DNA of 64,000 nucleotides from Bordetella parapertussis. GTDB lineage: Bacteria > Pseudomonadota > Gammaproteobacteria > Burkholderiales > Burkholderiaceae_C. The stretch is taken from positions 29,344 to 93,343 of the forward strand of contig CAMATW010000001.1 of assembly GCA_945861305.1 (NCBI GenBank). The letters are read 5' to 3'. Positions 47,632 through 59,757 of this stretch are shown here, piece after piece. Each line of letters starts with the position of its first letter. The first letter of the stretch is position 1. The notes under the pieces were generated by a model, which searched no databases, was not told the DNA's origin, and worked only from the letters and a program-made list of their open reading frames with translations. The position numbers and the translations under genes are program-made.

Positions 47632-48741
47632 TTGAAAAAACAGCGCATCGTGGTGGGCTTGAGCGGCGGCGTTGACTCCGCTGTCACCGCGATGCTGCTG
47701 AAGCAACAAGGCCACGAGGTCGTCGGCATCTTCATGAAGAACTGGGAAGATGACGACGACGATGAGTACTGCTCCACCAAGCAAGACTTTATCGACGCCG
47801 CCGCCGTGGCTGATGTGATTGGCATTGACATAGAGCACGTCAATTTTGCGGCGGACTACAAAGACCGCGTGTTCGCCGAGTTCTTGCGTGAATACCAAGC
47901 GGGTCGCACGCCCAACCCCGACATCTTGTGCAACGCAGAAATCAAATTCAAAGCGTTTTTAGACCACGCCATGCGTTTGGGCGCCGACAAGATCGCAACC
48001 GGCCACTATGCACGGGTGCGCCACAACACCAGCAGCGGTTTGCACGAGTTGCTCAAAGGCGTGGACGCGAGCAAAGACCAAAGCTATTTTTTGCATCGGC
48101 TCACACAAGCGCAGCTGTCTCAAACTTTGTTTCCGGTGGGTGAGATTGAAAAAACCGAGGTGCGGCGCTTGGCTGACGAGGCTGGTTTGCCCAACGCCCG
48201 CAAAAAAGACTCCACCGGTATTTGCTTTATCGGTGAGCGCCCCTTCAGAGAGTTTTTAAACCGCTACATCGCCAAAGCGCCCGGCCCCATCAAGACAGAT
48301 GCGGGGCGCAAGATCGGGCAACACCAAGGCTTGAGTTTTTACACGCTGGGCCAGCGCCAAGGTTTGGGGATTGGTGGCATCAAAGAAAAAGGGGCGCAAC
48401 GCGGCGGCGGTGACCATGCACCGTGGTTTGTGGCGCGCAAGGACATGACGAGCAACACGCTGTGGGTGGTGCAAGGCCACGACCACCCGTGGTTGTTGTC
48501 CGAACAATTGCAAGCGGATGACCTGAGTTGGATTGCGGGCACACCACCCGCTGCGGGCCGGTTTCACGCCAAAACCCGCTACCGCCAGCAAGATGCGATG
48601 TGTCAGCTCTCTTGGCCTTCATCGCGCATGCAACTCGACTTCCCCCAAGCCCAGTGGGCGGTCACGCCCGGGCAGTCGGCGGTGTTGTATGACGGCGATG
48701 TGTGCTTGGGTGGTGGGGTGATCTGCAGCAAACTCGAATAA
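47632..48741 (+). CDS. mnmA: tRNA 2-thiouridylase MnmA
   Basis: 369 aa with a probable TTG start at 47632, giving [18 protein letters not shown], the usual MnmA start. No in-frame ATG exists before the P-loop, and longer TTG starts (47605, 47614) would overlap gcdH. It thiolates U34 of Lys, Glu and Gln tRNAs; with MnmE/MnmG it completes mnm5s2U. PP-loop [20 protein letters not shown], catalytic cysteines in [16 protein letters not shown] and [13 protein letters not shown]. Both are intact. Confidence 0.94.
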   Translation: MKKQRIVVGLSGGVDSAVTAMLLKQQGHEVVGIFMKNWEDDDDDEYCSTKQDFIDAAAVADVIGIDIEHVNFAADYKDRVFAEFLREYQAGRTPNPDILCNAEIKFKAFLDHAMRLGADKIATGHYARVRHNTSSGLHELLKGVDASKDQSYFLHRLTQAQLSQTLFPVGEIEKTEVRRLADEAGLPNARKKDSTGICFIGERPFREFLNRYIAKAPGPIKTDAGRKIGQHQGLSFYTLGQRQGLGIGGIKEKGAQRGGGDHAPWFVARKDMTSNTLWVVQGHDHPWLLSEQLQADDLSWIAGTPPAAGRFHAKTRYRQQDAMCQLSWPSSRMQLDFPQAQWAVTPGQSAVLYDGDVCLGGGVICSKLE

Positions 48742-48812
48742 ATGAATATTATTTAACTATTTTATTTGTAGGTTATGTACACTTAAAAATTATAAATCCA
48801 GGGGTGCATCTT

Positions 48813-49514
48813 ATGAACCGACGCGAATTTCATACCGCCAGCTTCCTTCAATTGCTCACTTTGGCGGCGTGGTCACATGCCGCACATGCCCTCAGCTTGA
48901 ACGACATCACCGGTGCCGATGCCTCCTCGGGCTTGAAGGCCGCCTTGGAAAAAGGCGCGATATCGGCGGTGGGAATGCTTGGCGTCACCGATGGCTTCAT
49001 GGGCAACGACAAAATTCGCATTGCCTTACCCGGCTATTTGAACGATGCGGCCAGTTGGTTAAAAAAACTCGGGCAAGGTAAGAAAGTCGACGAGTTGGTG
49101 TTGGGCATGAACCGTGCTGCCGAAAGTGCAGTGCCTATGGCCAAGGACATGCTGGTCGATGCTGTCAAGACCATGAGCGTGGCAGATGCCAAAACCATTT
49201 TGCAAGGCGGCAGCACTGCCGCCACCAACTACTTCAGCAGCAAAACCCGCGAACCCTTGGGGCAGAAGTTTTTGCCTGTCATCACCCAAGCCACTGCCAA
49301 GGTGGGCTTGGCCGACAAATACAACGCGCTGGCGGGCAAGGCTTCGAAGCTGGGCTTGATCAAGCCGCAAGATGCTTCACTGGAACATTACGTCAACGGC
49401 AAGGCCTTAGATGGCTTGTTTTTGATGATTGGCGAGGAAGAAAAGAAGATTCGCCAAGACCCCATAGGCTCGGGCAGCGCCATTCTCAGCAAAGTGTTTG
49501 GCGCCTTGAAATAA
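48813..49514 (+). CDS. DUF4197 periplasmic protein
   Basis: 233 aa from the ATG at 48813, preceded by AGGGG. N-terminal MNRREFHTASFLQLLTLAAW resembles a lipid-less or Tat-like leader, ending near AHALSL. The rest is a helical DUF4197 domain: SSGLKAALEKGAISAVGMLG, MGNDKIRIALPGYL, ATNYFSSKTREPL, and DGLFLMIGEEEKKIRQDP at the end. The family is widespread in proteobacteria and of unknown function. The 71-bp upstream region is AT-rich and probably carries its own promoter. Confidence 0.83.
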   Translation: MNRREFHTASFLQLLTLAAWSHAAHALSLNDITGADASSGLKAALEKGAISAVGMLGVTDGFMGNDKIRIALPGYLNDAASWLKKLGQGKKVDELVLGMNRAAESAVPMAKDMLVDAVKTMSVADAKTILQGGSTAATNYFSSKTREPLGQKFLPVITQATAKVGLADKYNALAGKASKLGLIKPQDASLEHYVNGKALDGLFLMIGEEEKKIRQDPIGSGSAILSKVFGALK

Positions 49515-49524
49515 GCGGCCCCAA

Positions 49525-49552
49525 GAAAAAAGCCCCGCATAACGGAGCTTTT
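49525..49552 (-). terminator. terminator between DUF4197 and the barstar-like gene
   Basis: Minus-strand stem AGCTCCG / CGGGGCT (plus 49543-49549 with 49531-49537), seven pairs with one G-U, followed by six T on that strand. On the plus strand it is weaker but followed by four T, so it may act both ways. Confidence 0.6.
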
Positions 49553-49568
49553 AAGAGGGTAAAAGGCT

Positions 49569-50141
49569 TTAAGCCGCTGTCAGCCAGTAGCCTGCGTTGA
49601 AAGGACTGCTCATGCGCAAGGCCAAGGGGGAAACATCTACCAGCTTGTCGGTAGGCATTTTTTCGCCTTCGCCTAAATCGATACCAGCGGTTTGCGTGGC
49701 GTCAGCGTGGCGGTCTAGGGCGGCAGCGCGTGCAACCGAGAAAGAATAGAAGCAACGGAAAGAGACTTTGCGCTCGGCCCAGAACTCGGCAGCTTCGCGG
49801 AAAACGTCCAACAGTTGTTCGCGAGCTTCCTTATCAAATTTGGCGTGCGCGGGAATATGCTCTAAAACCAAAACAAAACCAGGCTGCGCACCAGACTTGT
49901 GCAAAGCATCGCTCATATGGTCGAACAAAGCGTCAAAGTTTTTGCTGGCCAAGGTGGGAAAAGTGAACTGCAAGGCAGTCATGTCCAAAATGTCTTGCTT
50001 GCTTTGGGCGTCTGCCAAATTGGCATACAAAAAGTGGTAACCCAGTTGAGAGGCCGAAAATTGCAGGTCTGCCACGCTGAACGCGCGGATAGACTGAACA
50101 ATATTGGTTTTGACGGTACGAAGAGGCAGGTCTGTTGCCAC
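49569..50141 (-). CDS. barstar-family protein
   Basis: 190 aa. Residues about 15-115 read like the barstar (ribonuclease-inhibitor) fold, with TFPTLASKNFDALFDHMSDAL matching the usual FPxxxGxNxDAxxDxLxD core. The N-terminal extension and a long C-terminal tail make it about twice the length of B. amyloliquefaciens barstar. No barnase-like nuclease is encoded beside it. It is separate from a toxin here, so it may be an orphan inhibitor or have another role. Single gene, own terminator; the promoter lies in 50142-50316. Confidence 0.65.
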   Translation of the reverse strand: MATDLPLRTVKTNIVQSIRAFSVADLQFSASQLGYHFLYANLADAQSKQDILDMTALQFTFPTLASKNFDALFDHMSDALHKSGAQPGFVLVLEHIPAHAKFDKEAREQLLDVFREAAEFWAERKVSFRCFYSFSVARAAALDRHADATQTAGIDLGEGEKMPTDKLVDVSPLALRMSSPFNAGYWLTAA

Positions 50142-50212
50142 AGCAATCCCTTAAGTTGAATGTGAGGAGTTAAGAACCTCCCCCGAGTTAACCCCAGTGT
50201 TTCAGCCCCGAA

Positions 50213-50232
50213 TTATCCGACAAGCCGGATAA
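50213..50232. repeat. perfect inverted repeat in the maeB-barstar gap
   Basis: TTATCCG (50213-50219) / CGGATAA (50226-50232), loop ACAAGC, no T-run. Lies in the 175-bp gap upstream of the barstar-like gene; could be an operator. Nothing else is visible in the gap. Confidence 0.35.
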
Positions 50233-50316
50233 ATTTGCAAGGATTGACAGACTTGGCTACGGCGTTAAAAGGGTTAAAAATAGAAACCAAGTTAGCCCTC
50301 GCACTCTTAGAAGCTC

Positions 50317-52638
50317 TTATTTTATGGAGTTTATATCAGCAACCGTGATGGCTGTCATGTTCACAATTCGCCTAACCGTGGTGCTGGCTGTCAAAATTTG
50401 CACTGGTTTGGCCGCCCCCAAGAGCACTGGGCCGATGGCAATATTGCCGCCAGCCGCGGTTTTGAGCAGGTTATAGGCGATATTGGCAGAGTCCAAGTTG
50501 GGCAAAACCAGCAAATTGGCATCACTGTGCAAAGTCGTGGAGGGCATGAGATTGCGCCTTGCGGGGGTATCAATGGCCACATCACCGTGCATTTCACCAT
50601 CAATTTCCAGCCAAGGCGCACGTTCTTGAACCAGTGCCAAGGTGTGGCGCATTTTGACGGCGCTCTCGTGCTTGCTGCTGCCAAAGTTGGAGTGCGACAG
50701 CAAGGCGGCTTTGGGCACCACGCCAAAGCGTTTCATTTCTTCGGCGGCCATGATGGTGATTTCGGCCAATTGCTCGGCGCTGGGGTCGTAGTTGATGTGG
50801 GTGTCGACCAAAAACACTTGTCTGTCGGGCAGCAGCAAAGCGTTCATACAGGCGTAGGTACTGATGCCTTTGCGCAGGCCGATGACTTGATCAATGTAGT
50901 GCAAATGCGCATCGGGCGTGGTCCAAGTGCCGCAGATCAAGCCATCGACTTCACCTTTGTGAAGCATCATCGCGCCAATCAGCGTCAAGCGGCGACGCAT
51001 GTCAATTTTTGCCAACTGAGCCGTCACACCCTTGCGAGCGGTAAGTTGGTGGTAGGTCTGCCAAAAGTCCTTGTAGCGATGGTCATCTTCCACGTTGACC
51101 ACTGCGTAGTCAACACCTTCTGTCAAGCGCAAGCCAAAACGCTCAATGCGCTGCGCGATGATGGCGGGGCGACCAATCAAAGTGGGCTTGGCCAAGCCTT
51201 CATCCAACACGATTTGTGCGGCGCGAAGTACGCGTTCGTCTTCGCCCTCGGCAAAGCAAATGCGCTTTTTCAGACCGCGCTTGGCCGCAGCAAAAATGGG
51301 TTTCATCGCCGAGCCCGAGGCATACACCAGCGATTGCAACTTTTCGCGGTAAGCGTCCATGTCGGTGATGGGGCGCTGAGCCACACCGCTGGCTACCGCG
51401 GCTTGCACCACGGCGGGCGCGATCTTCATCATCAAGCGCGGATCGAACGGTTTGGGAATCAGATATTCGGGGCCAAACGCCAAGGTTTCGCCCGCATAGG
51501 CGGCAGCGACCACCTCGCTTTGTTCGGCTTGCGCCAGTTCAGCAATGGCATGTACCGCTGCAATTTCCATCTCTGATGTGATGGTGGACGCTCCTGCGTC
51601 CAAGGCGCCACGAAAGATGTAGGGGAAGCACAAAACATTGTTGACTTGATTGGGGTAGTCGGTGCGACCAGTTGCCATGATGGCGTCGTCTCGCACCTTC
51701 AAAACCTCTTCGGGCAAGATCTCAGGTGTGGGGTTGGCCAGCGCCATGATGATGGGCCTCTTCGCCATTTTTTTCACCATCTCGGGCTTCAAAACGCCGC
51801 CCGCTGATAAACCTAAAAACACGTCCGCGCCATCGATAACTTCAGCCAAGCTGCGTTTATCGGTTTTTTGAACGAACTGGATTTTGTCTTCGTCCATCAA
51901 TTCGCTGCGGCCCTCGTAGACCACGCCGGCCAAGTCGGTGACCCAGATGTTTTTGCGCGGCATTCCCAGTTTGACCAACATGCCCAAACACGCCAGGGCT
52001 GCGGCACCCGCGCCAGACGCCACCAACTTCACTTGGGTGATGTCTTTCCCGACCACTTTCAAGCCATTCAAAATCGCTGCACCCACCACGATGGCGGTGC
52101 CGTGTTGGTCGTCATGAAAGACCGGAATCTTCATGCGCTCGCGCAATTTACGCTCGATGTAAAAGCAGTCGGGCGCTTTAATGTCTTCCAAATTGATGCC
52201 GCCGAACGTGGGCTCAAGCGCGGCAATGATGTCGACCAATTTGTCGGGGTCTTTTTCGTTCACCTCGATGTCAAACACATCGATGCCAGCAAACTTTTTA
52301 AACAACACGCCCTTGCCTTCCATGACTGGCTTGGCCGCCAAGGGACCGATGTCACCCAAGCCTAAAACCGCGGTGCCGTTGGTGATGACAGCGACCAAAT
52401 TGCCTCGGCTGGTGTATTTAAAGGCGTTGTTGGGGTCTTTGACGATTTCTTCACAAGGTGCGGCCACACCGGGTGAGTAGGCCAGCGACAAATCGTGCTG
52501 GTTGAGCAGCTGCTTGGTAGCTTGGATGGCAACCTTGCCGGGGCTGGGGAACTCGTGGTATTCGAGTGCGGCGCGGCGCAATTCGGCGCGGGCTTGCGCG
52601 CTGGTGTGGTCGGTGGGGGGAAGGGGTGGGCTGGCCAT
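50317..52638 (-). CDS. maeB: NADP-dependent malic enzyme (malic enzyme-phosphotransacetylase fusion)
   Basis: 773 aa from the ATG at 52638; an in-frame TTG 12 nt upstream overlaps its Shine-Dalgarno. It converts malate to pyruvate, CO2 and NADPH. The N-terminal half is malic enzyme ([12 protein letters not shown], about residues 54-65; [26 protein letters not shown], about 172-182; the NAD-binding [16 protein letters not shown]). The C-terminal half (from about 430) is a phosphate-acetyltransferase-like domain ([16 protein letters not shown]) that in this family is regulatory. Full-length MaeB is about 760 aa, so it is complete. Confidence 0.95.
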   Translation of the reverse strand: MASPPLPPTDHTSAQARAELRRAALEYHEFPSPGKVAIQATKQLLNQHDLSLAYSPGVAAPCEEIVKDPNNAFKYTSRGNLVAVITNGTAVLGLGDIGPLAAKPVMEGKGVLFKKFAGIDVFDIEVNEKDPDKLVDIIAALEPTFGGINLEDIKAPDCFYIERKLRERMKIPVFHDDQHGTAIVVGAAILNGLKVVGKDITQVKLVASGAGAAALACLGMLVKLGMPRKNIWVTDLAGVVYEGRSELMDEDKIQFVQKTDKRSLAEVIDGADVFLGLSAGGVLKPEMVKKMAKRPIIMALANPTPEILPEEVLKVRDDAIMATGRTDYPNQVNNVLCFPYIFRGALDAGASTITSEMEIAAVHAIAELAQAEQSEVVAAAYAGETLAFGPEYLIPKPFDPRLMMKIAPAVVQAAVASGVAQRPITDMDAYREKLQSLVYASGSAMKPIFAAAKRGLKKRICFAEGEDERVLRAAQIVLDEGLAKPTLIGRPAIIAQRIERFGLRLTEGVDYAVVNVEDDHRYKDFWQTYHQLTARKGVTAQLAKIDMRRRLTLIGAMMLHKGEVDGLICGTWTTPDAHLHYIDQVIGLRKGISTYACMNALLLPDRQVFLVDTHINYDPSAEQLAEITIMAAEEMKRFGVVPKAALLSHSNFGSSKHESAVKMRHTLALVQERAPWLEIDGEMHGDVAIDTPARRNLMPSTTLHSDANLLVLPNLDSANIAYNLLKTAAGGNIAIGPVLLGAAKPVQILTASTTVRRIVNMTAITVADINSIK

Positions 52639-52707
52639 GCTTGACTCCAAGGGCCGCCAGAAGCAGAGTGTCTGGCAAGCCTTGCCGATTCTAGGCGTGT
52701 CGCTGTT

Positions 52708-53340
52708 TCAGAATTTGTAGGTGTATTCAGCGATCAAAGCATCGCTGTCACGCTTGCGGGTTTGCACATTCCATGCGCGTACAAAGCGCAATTCGATTTC
52801 ATGGTGAGCATCTATTTCATAACTTGGCCCGAAGCGAAACTTGTTTCTGTCGTGGCCAGCCGTGCCGTCTAGGGTACGTTGAAAACGCAAGCCCGCCATG
52901 AAGCCAAAAGCGCCACGCTCGTAATGGATACCGGCGTCGACGTAGCTGTAGTTGAAGTTTTCCAAAGTGTTCCACTCTCGGCCGACCAGGCCTCTTACAA
53001 AGAGTGCCCAGCTGTCATCCAACTCAAAATTCTTTTTCAAGCGCAAGGCCAGTTTTTTGACGTGGGTTTTTTCGTTCACCCCGTCTTCAATTTCGTTTTC
53101 GCGCTCAGCTTCAATCAACACATCAACTTTGTGGATAAAGCTATCTTTGAAGCTCAAGCCTGGAACCAAGGTGAGCGAATTGGCATGACCTGCACCAAAG
53201 GCCATTTTTTGGTGCTCGAACTCCAAGCCTAGGGAGGGTTTGCCACCCCACAGCTCGGCATCAGCCCAAACAGGTTGGCTCAGCAAACAGGGCAGCAGGG
53301 CGAGGAGTAATAAGTGGGGTAGTCGAGGGAAAGTAGTCAT
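52708..53340 (-). CDS. outer-membrane beta-barrel protein, unknown
   Basis: 210 aa from the ATG at 53340. Signal peptide (PRLPHLLLLALLPCLLSQPVWA) then alternating hydrophobic strands rich in Tyr, Trp, Phe and charged turns. It ends EYTYKF, a C-terminal aromatic typical of BAM substrates. The stretch SLTLVPGLSFKDSFIHKVDV and the DRNKFRFGPSYEIDAHHEI strand suggest an eight- to twelve-stranded barrel. No family name recognised. Confidence 0.6.
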   Translation of the reverse strand: MTTFPRLPHLLLLALLPCLLSQPVWADAELWGGKPSLGLEFEHQKMAFGAGHANSLTLVPGLSFKDSFIHKVDVLIEAERENEIEDGVNEKTHVKKLALRLKKNFELDDSWALFVRGLVGREWNTLENFNYSYVDAGIHYERGAFGFMAGLRFQRTLDGTAGHDRNKFRFGPSYEIDAHHEIELRFVRAWNVQTRKRDSDALIAEYTYKF

Positions 53341-53397
53341 AAAGCATCGGGAAATCTTCCCGAGCATACACCGGCGAGCCACTGGCGGCAGCCAAAA

Positions 53398-54780
53398 CTA
53401 CTTTGCCATCAAGGCTTCTATCGCATCCACCTCCACTGGGACATCGCGGCTGATCAATTCGCAGCCGGTCGCGGTGACGATGGCGTCGTCTTCAATGCGA
53501 ATGCCAATGTTCCAAAAAGCCTCAGGCACATCACCTGAAGGACGAACATACAAACCGGGCTCCAAGGTCAGCACCATGCCAGCGTGTAGCACGCGGCTAG
53601 GGCGGGGTTGCACCAAGACGCCGGTGAGTGGGTCGGCTTTGGCGGGGGCGGTGTTGGCCTCGCCGGGCTCCACATAGCTGCCGCAGTCGTGCACATCCAT
53701 GCCCAACCAATGGCTGGTGCGGTGCATGTAAAAAGGGAAATAGGCTTTCTTCTCGAGTACATCTTCCAAAGAACCGTGCTTGGCAAGCGTCAGCAGCCCC
53801 AAGTCCAGCAAACCTTGCGACAAAACGCGCAATGCCGCTTCATGCGGGTCGTTGAAGCGTGCGCCAGCCTTCGTGGCAGAAACGGAGGCATTTTGCGCGG
53901 CCAGCACCACTTGGTACAGGTCTTTTTGCGGCCCTGTGAACTTGCCATTGGCGGGGAAGGTGCGGGTGATGTCGGACGCATAGCCATCCAACTCGCAACC
54001 CGCATCAATCAACACCAACTCACCATCACGGATGGGCGCCACATCCGCGCGGTAGTGCAGCACACAGGCGTTGGCGCCTGCAGCGACGATGGAGGTGTAG
54101 GCGGGAAACTGCGAGCCGTGTTGGCGAAACTCATGCAACAACTCAGCCTCTAAGTGGTACTCGCGAACGTCAAGACCAGATCGCAACATGCCAGCGCTGG
54201 TTTGCATGGCGCGTACATGGGCATGGGCGCTGATACGGGCGGCGCGGCGCATGGTGCCTTGCTCATGCGTGTCTTTCACGAGTCGCATCTCATCGAGCAA
54301 GGTACACAGGTCTTGTTGCGACGAGGGGCAGGACACGCCCATGCGGACTCTTGCACGAACCTTGGTGAGCCAGCCATCCACTACGGCGGTCAAAGATTCG
54401 TGGGTGGCAAAAGGAAACCAGACCGTGGCTTGGTTTTCCAGCAACTTCGGGATTTCTTTGTCTAGTTCGCTCACCGAATGTGCTTGGGCCAAACCTAAGG
54501 CGGCGGGTGCGGCCTCTGGCCCCAAGCGGATGCCGTCCCAAATCTCGCGCTCGAGGTCTTTGGGCTGGCAAAACAAAGTGCTGTGGCCATTGGCGTTGAT
54601 CAACAACCAAGCGTTGGGCTCGGTAAAACCCGTCAGGTAATAAAAGTAGCTGTCGTGGCGGTAAGGGAAATCGCTGTCGCGGTTGCGGGCGCGCTCAGGC
54701 GCGGTGGGGATGATGGCGACACCTCCAGCGCCCAGTTGGGCGGCCAAAGTAGCGCGGCGTTGCGCGTAAATAGAAGTCAT
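53398..54780 (-). CDS. pepP: Xaa-Pro aminopeptidase (aminopeptidase P)
   Basis: 460 aa. It removes N-terminal residues preceding proline. N-terminal AMP_N domain (PERARNRDSDFPYRHDSYFY), then the pita-bread metallopeptidase domain (from about 170). Metal ligands: VLIDAGCELDGYASDITRTF (two Asp, about residues 252-271), HRTSHWLGMDVHDCG (His, about 352-366), MVLTLEPGLYV (Glu, about 399-409), IGIRIEDDAIVT (Glu, about 425-436). All are present. Followed by the next gene with a 57-nt gap. Confidence 0.94.
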   Translation of the reverse strand: MTSIYAQRRATLAAQLGAGGVAIIPTAPERARNRDSDFPYRHDSYFYYLTGFTEPNAWLLINANGHSTLFCQPKDLEREIWDGIRLGPEAAPAALGLAQAHSVSELDKEIPKLLENQATVWFPFATHESLTAVVDGWLTKVRARVRMGVSCPSSQQDLCTLLDEMRLVKDTHEQGTMRRAARISAHAHVRAMQTSAGMLRSGLDVREYHLEAELLHEFRQHGSQFPAYTSIVAAGANACVLHYRADVAPIRDGELVLIDAGCELDGYASDITRTFPANGKFTGPQKDLYQVVLAAQNASVSATKAGARFNDPHEAALRVLSQGLLDLGLLTLAKHGSLEDVLEKKAYFPFYMHRTSHWLGMDVHDCGSYVEPGEANTAPAKADPLTGVLVQPRPSRVLHAGMVLTLEPGLYVRPSGDVPEAFWNIGIRIEDDAIVTATGCELISRDVPVEVDAIEALMAK

Positions 54781-54814
54781 GGCGGGATTGTAGGAGCAGC
54801 GTGAGCAAATGAAG

Positions 54815-55573
54815 TCAAAGATTCAACTGCGCCAAACGCTCAGGCGTGCCCACATCCACCCACAGGCCTTCAAACAGTGAGGCGCTTACCAAACCCTGAT
54901 CCATGGCGGCTCTCAACATGGCCGCCAAGGGTGCTTTCACACCATAGGGGTTACCCGCAGGAATGGGGCACCAAGCGGTCTCAAAGAAAGCGCGTTTGTA
55001 AAGCGCGATGGTGCTGAAGGTGAGTAGAGTATGTCCAGCGTTGCGCGGTAGGTTTAAAGCCAAACCCTCGGGCGACAAACCAAAGTCACCGCCCGTGTTG
55101 TGGTCTGGGTTGGGCACCAGCCAAATATGGGCCAAGCTGTCGCTGGCTTTGAAGCGCTCATAGGCTTCGTTATCAAAAGCAAAGTCGGGTGCGAACACAT
55201 CGCCTGCTGCCACCCAAAACACATCGGCAAGCATTGGTAGGGCACGCACAATGCCGCCTGCGGTTTCCAAGGCGCCGCCAAAATCACGGCCCTCTTTCGA
55301 AAAGTCCAATGCCAGGGCCGTGGCGTCGGGCCCAACAAAGTGTTCACCAAAATACGCAGGAATTTGATCTTCCAGCCAAGCCGTATTTATCACCACACGC
55401 CGCACTTCGCCAGTCGCCAAGGCTTGCAAGGGATACCAGAGCAAAGGCTTGCCACGTACCTGCAGCAAAGGCTTGGGTGTGGTGTCGGTGAGCGGGCGCA
55501 TACGTTCTCCCCGCCCAGCTGCGAGCAGCATGGCTTGGGCAGGGAAGTTCAAAGAAACAGGGCTGTTGACCAT
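54815..55573 (-). CDS. murU: N-acetylmuramate 1-phosphate uridylyltransferase
   Basis: 252 aa from the ATG at 55573; the frame extends upstream but only through the divergent tkt promoter region. It transfers UMP to MurNAc-1-P, giving UDP-MurNAc, the step after AmgK. Nucleotidyltransferase signature MLLAAGRGERMRPLTD (about residues 15-30), PKPLLQVRGKPLLWYPL (about 34-50), and the final VDVGTPERLAQLNL. The pattern fits the short MurU/RmlA-like branch. Located 34 nt upstream of pepP on the same strand, not beside amgK (6811-7929). Confidence 0.85.
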   Translation of the reverse strand: MVNSPVSLNFPAQAMLLAAGRGERMRPLTDTTPKPLLQVRGKPLLWYPLQALATGEVRRVVINTAWLEDQIPAYFGEHFVGPDATALALDFSKEGRDFGGALETAGGIVRALPMLADVFWVAAGDVFAPDFAFDNEAYERFKASDSLAHIWLVPNPDHNTGGDFGLSPEGLALNLPRNAGHTLLTFSTIALYKRAFFETAWCPIPAGNPYGVKAPLAAMLRAAMDQGLVSASLFEGLWVDVGTPERLAQLNL

Positions 55574-55666
55574 GCAAAGCAGTGTAGCCAGGCGCTTAGT
55601 CTTGGACAAAAAAGATTTGGTTAAAATCGCCGACCCTCTATCCCCTACAACACAAACGGAGCCCCC

Positions 55667-57718
55667 ATGGCCAATCATCAACAAATGGCCAGTGCTATTC
55701 GCGCACTGGCAATGGACGCGGTTCAGATGGCGAATTCTGGGCACCCCGGCGCGCCCATGGGCATGGCTGATATTGCGGTGGCTTTGTGGGGGGAGCACCT
55801 GCGCCACAACCCGCAGCACCCGCATTGGGCCGACCGTGACCGCTTTGTGCTCTCCAACGGTCACGGCTCGATGCTGATTTACGCGCTGCTACACCTCACC
55901 GGCTACGACTTGCCCATGAGCGAGCTGAAAAACTTCCGCCAGTTGCACAGCAAAACCGCTGGTCACCCTGAAGTGGGCATCACCCCTGGGGTGGAAACCA
56001 CCACCGGCCCCTTGGGCCAAGGCATCACCAACGCGGTGGGCATGGCGCTGGCCGAAAAATTGTTGGCTGCCGAGTTCAACCGACCAGACCATGCCATCGT
56101 CGACCACCACACCTATGTGTTCATGGGTGACGGCTGCATGATGGAAGGCATCAGCCACGAGGCTTGCGCCCTGGCGGGTGCTTGGAAGCTGAGCAAACTC
56201 ATCGCCTTGTACGACGACAACGGCATTTCCATCGACGGCAAAGTCACGCCTTGGTTCATTGACGACACACCGGCTCGCTTCAAGGCTTATGGCTGGAGTG
56301 TCATCAGAGTGGACGGCCACGATGTGCAAGCGGTCAGCCGCGCCATCGCCACCGCCAAACACAGCGCCGACAAGCCCACCCTGATTGCTTGTAAAACCCA
56401 CATCGGCCAAGGCAGCCCCAACCGGGTGGACACCGCCAAGGCCCACGGCGAACCCTTGGGCGCCGATGAGATTGCACTTACCCGCGCAGCGATTGGCTGG
56501 CACCATGCACCCTTTGTGGTTCCCCCCGAGGTCTACGACGACTGGAGCGCCAAAGACAAAGGCGACAAACTCGAACAACACTGGAACCACCAGTTCACCG
56601 CGTATTCTGCAGCGCACCCTGAACTGGCCGTGGAATTCAAACGCCGCATGGCCGGCGACTTGCCCAAAAACTTCCACCAAACCGTTGTCGACGCGGTGGT
56701 CGCGGCCAACACCAAGGCCGAAACCGTCGCCAGCCGCAAAGCCAGCCAGTTGGCCCTGGAGGCCTTCACCGCTGCGATCCCTGAGTTGCTGGGCGGCAGC
56801 GCCGACCTGACCGGCTCCAACCTCACCAACACCAAATCAACGCCCAGCCTGCGCTTCGATTTGGCTGGCAATGTGGCCAAAGACGAGCACGGCCACGGTG
56901 GGCGTCACATCAACTACGGTGTGCGCGAGTTCGGCATGGCCGCCATCATGAACGGCATCACTCTGCACGGCGGCTTCATCCCCTACGGCGGCACCTTCCT
57001 CACCTTCAGCGACTATTCACGCAACGCCATCCGCATGGCCGCCCTGATGAAGCAGCGCGTGGTCCATGTGTTCACCCACGACTCCATCGGTTTGGGCGAA
57101 GACGGCCCCACCCACCAGTCGATCGAACACGCTGCATCGCTGCGCTTGATCCCAGGCTTGGACGTGTGGCGCCCCGCCGACACCGCTGAAACCACCGTTG
57201 CATGGGCTGTGGCTTTGCAAAACGACAACCGCCCCACCGCCTTGCTGTTGAGCCGCCAAAACCTGCCCTACCTGCCCAAAGGTAACAGCGCGGCCAAGGA
57301 CGCCAGCGGTTTGGACGCCATCAACAAAGGGGCTTATGTTTTGGCCGAACCCTCGGAAGTGGGCCTGAACAAAAAAGCCCAAGCCATCATCATCGCCACC
57401 GGCTCCGAGGTGCAACTCGCCATGAAAGCGCAAGCCTTGCTGGCCGAACACAAAGTGGCGGTGCGCGTGGTCTCCATGCCCAGCACCACCACCTTCGACC
57501 GCCAAAGCGTGGCCTACAAATCCGCGGTGTTGCCCAAAGGTGTGCCTCGCATTGCGGTGGAAATGGGTTCCACCGACGGTTGGTGGAAATATGGCGTGTC
57601 CGCCGTGGTCGGCATCGACACCTATGGCGAAAGCGCACCCGCGCCAGTGTTGTTTGAGCACTTTGGCTTCACCCCCAAGAACGTGGCCGAGACTGTGTTG
57701 AAGGTATTGCAAGGCTGA
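55667..57718 (+). CDS. tkt: transketolase
   Basis: 683 aa, thiamine-diphosphate enzyme of the pentose-phosphate pathway (and Calvin cycle where present). ThDP motif [18 protein letters not shown] (about residues 155-172), N-terminal [19 protein letters not shown] (about 63-81), pyrimidine domain with [13 protein letters not shown] (about 420-432) and [18 protein letters not shown] (about 467-484). Full length. It is divergent from murU and followed by gapA after 72 nt; tkt-gapA adjacency fits co-regulation of carbon flow. No cbb genes are nearby. Confidence 0.96.
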   Translation: MANHQQMASAIRALAMDAVQMANSGHPGAPMGMADIAVALWGEHLRHNPQHPHWADRDRFVLSNGHGSMLIYALLHLTGYDLPMSELKNFRQLHSKTAGHPEVGITPGVETTTGPLGQGITNAVGMALAEKLLAAEFNRPDHAIVDHHTYVFMGDGCMMEGISHEACALAGAWKLSKLIALYDDNGISIDGKVTPWFIDDTPARFKAYGWSVIRVDGHDVQAVSRAIATAKHSADKPTLIACKTHIGQGSPNRVDTAKAHGEPLGADEIALTRAAIGWHHAPFVVPPEVYDDWSAKDKGDKLEQHWNHQFTAYSAAHPELAVEFKRRMAGDLPKNFHQTVVDAVVAANTKAETVASRKASQLALEAFTAAIPELLGGSADLTGSNLTNTKSTPSLRFDLAGNVAKDEHGHGGRHINYGVREFGMAAIMNGITLHGGFIPYGGTFLTFSDYSRNAIRMAALMKQRVVHVFTHDSIGLGEDGPTHQSIEHAASLRLIPGLDVWRPADTAETTVAWAVALQNDNRPTALLLSRQNLPYLPKGNSAAKDASGLDAINKGAYVLAEPSEVGLNKKAQAIIIATGSEVQLAMKAQALLAEHKVAVRVVSMPSTTTFDRQSVAYKSAVLPKGVPRIAVEMGSTDGWWKYGVSAVVGIDTYGESAPAPVLFEHFGFTPKNVAETVLKVLQG

Positions 57719-57727
57719 CCCTATTGA

Positions 57728-59745
<2,018 letters not shown>

Positions 59746-59757
59746 CATCTTGGGTCT

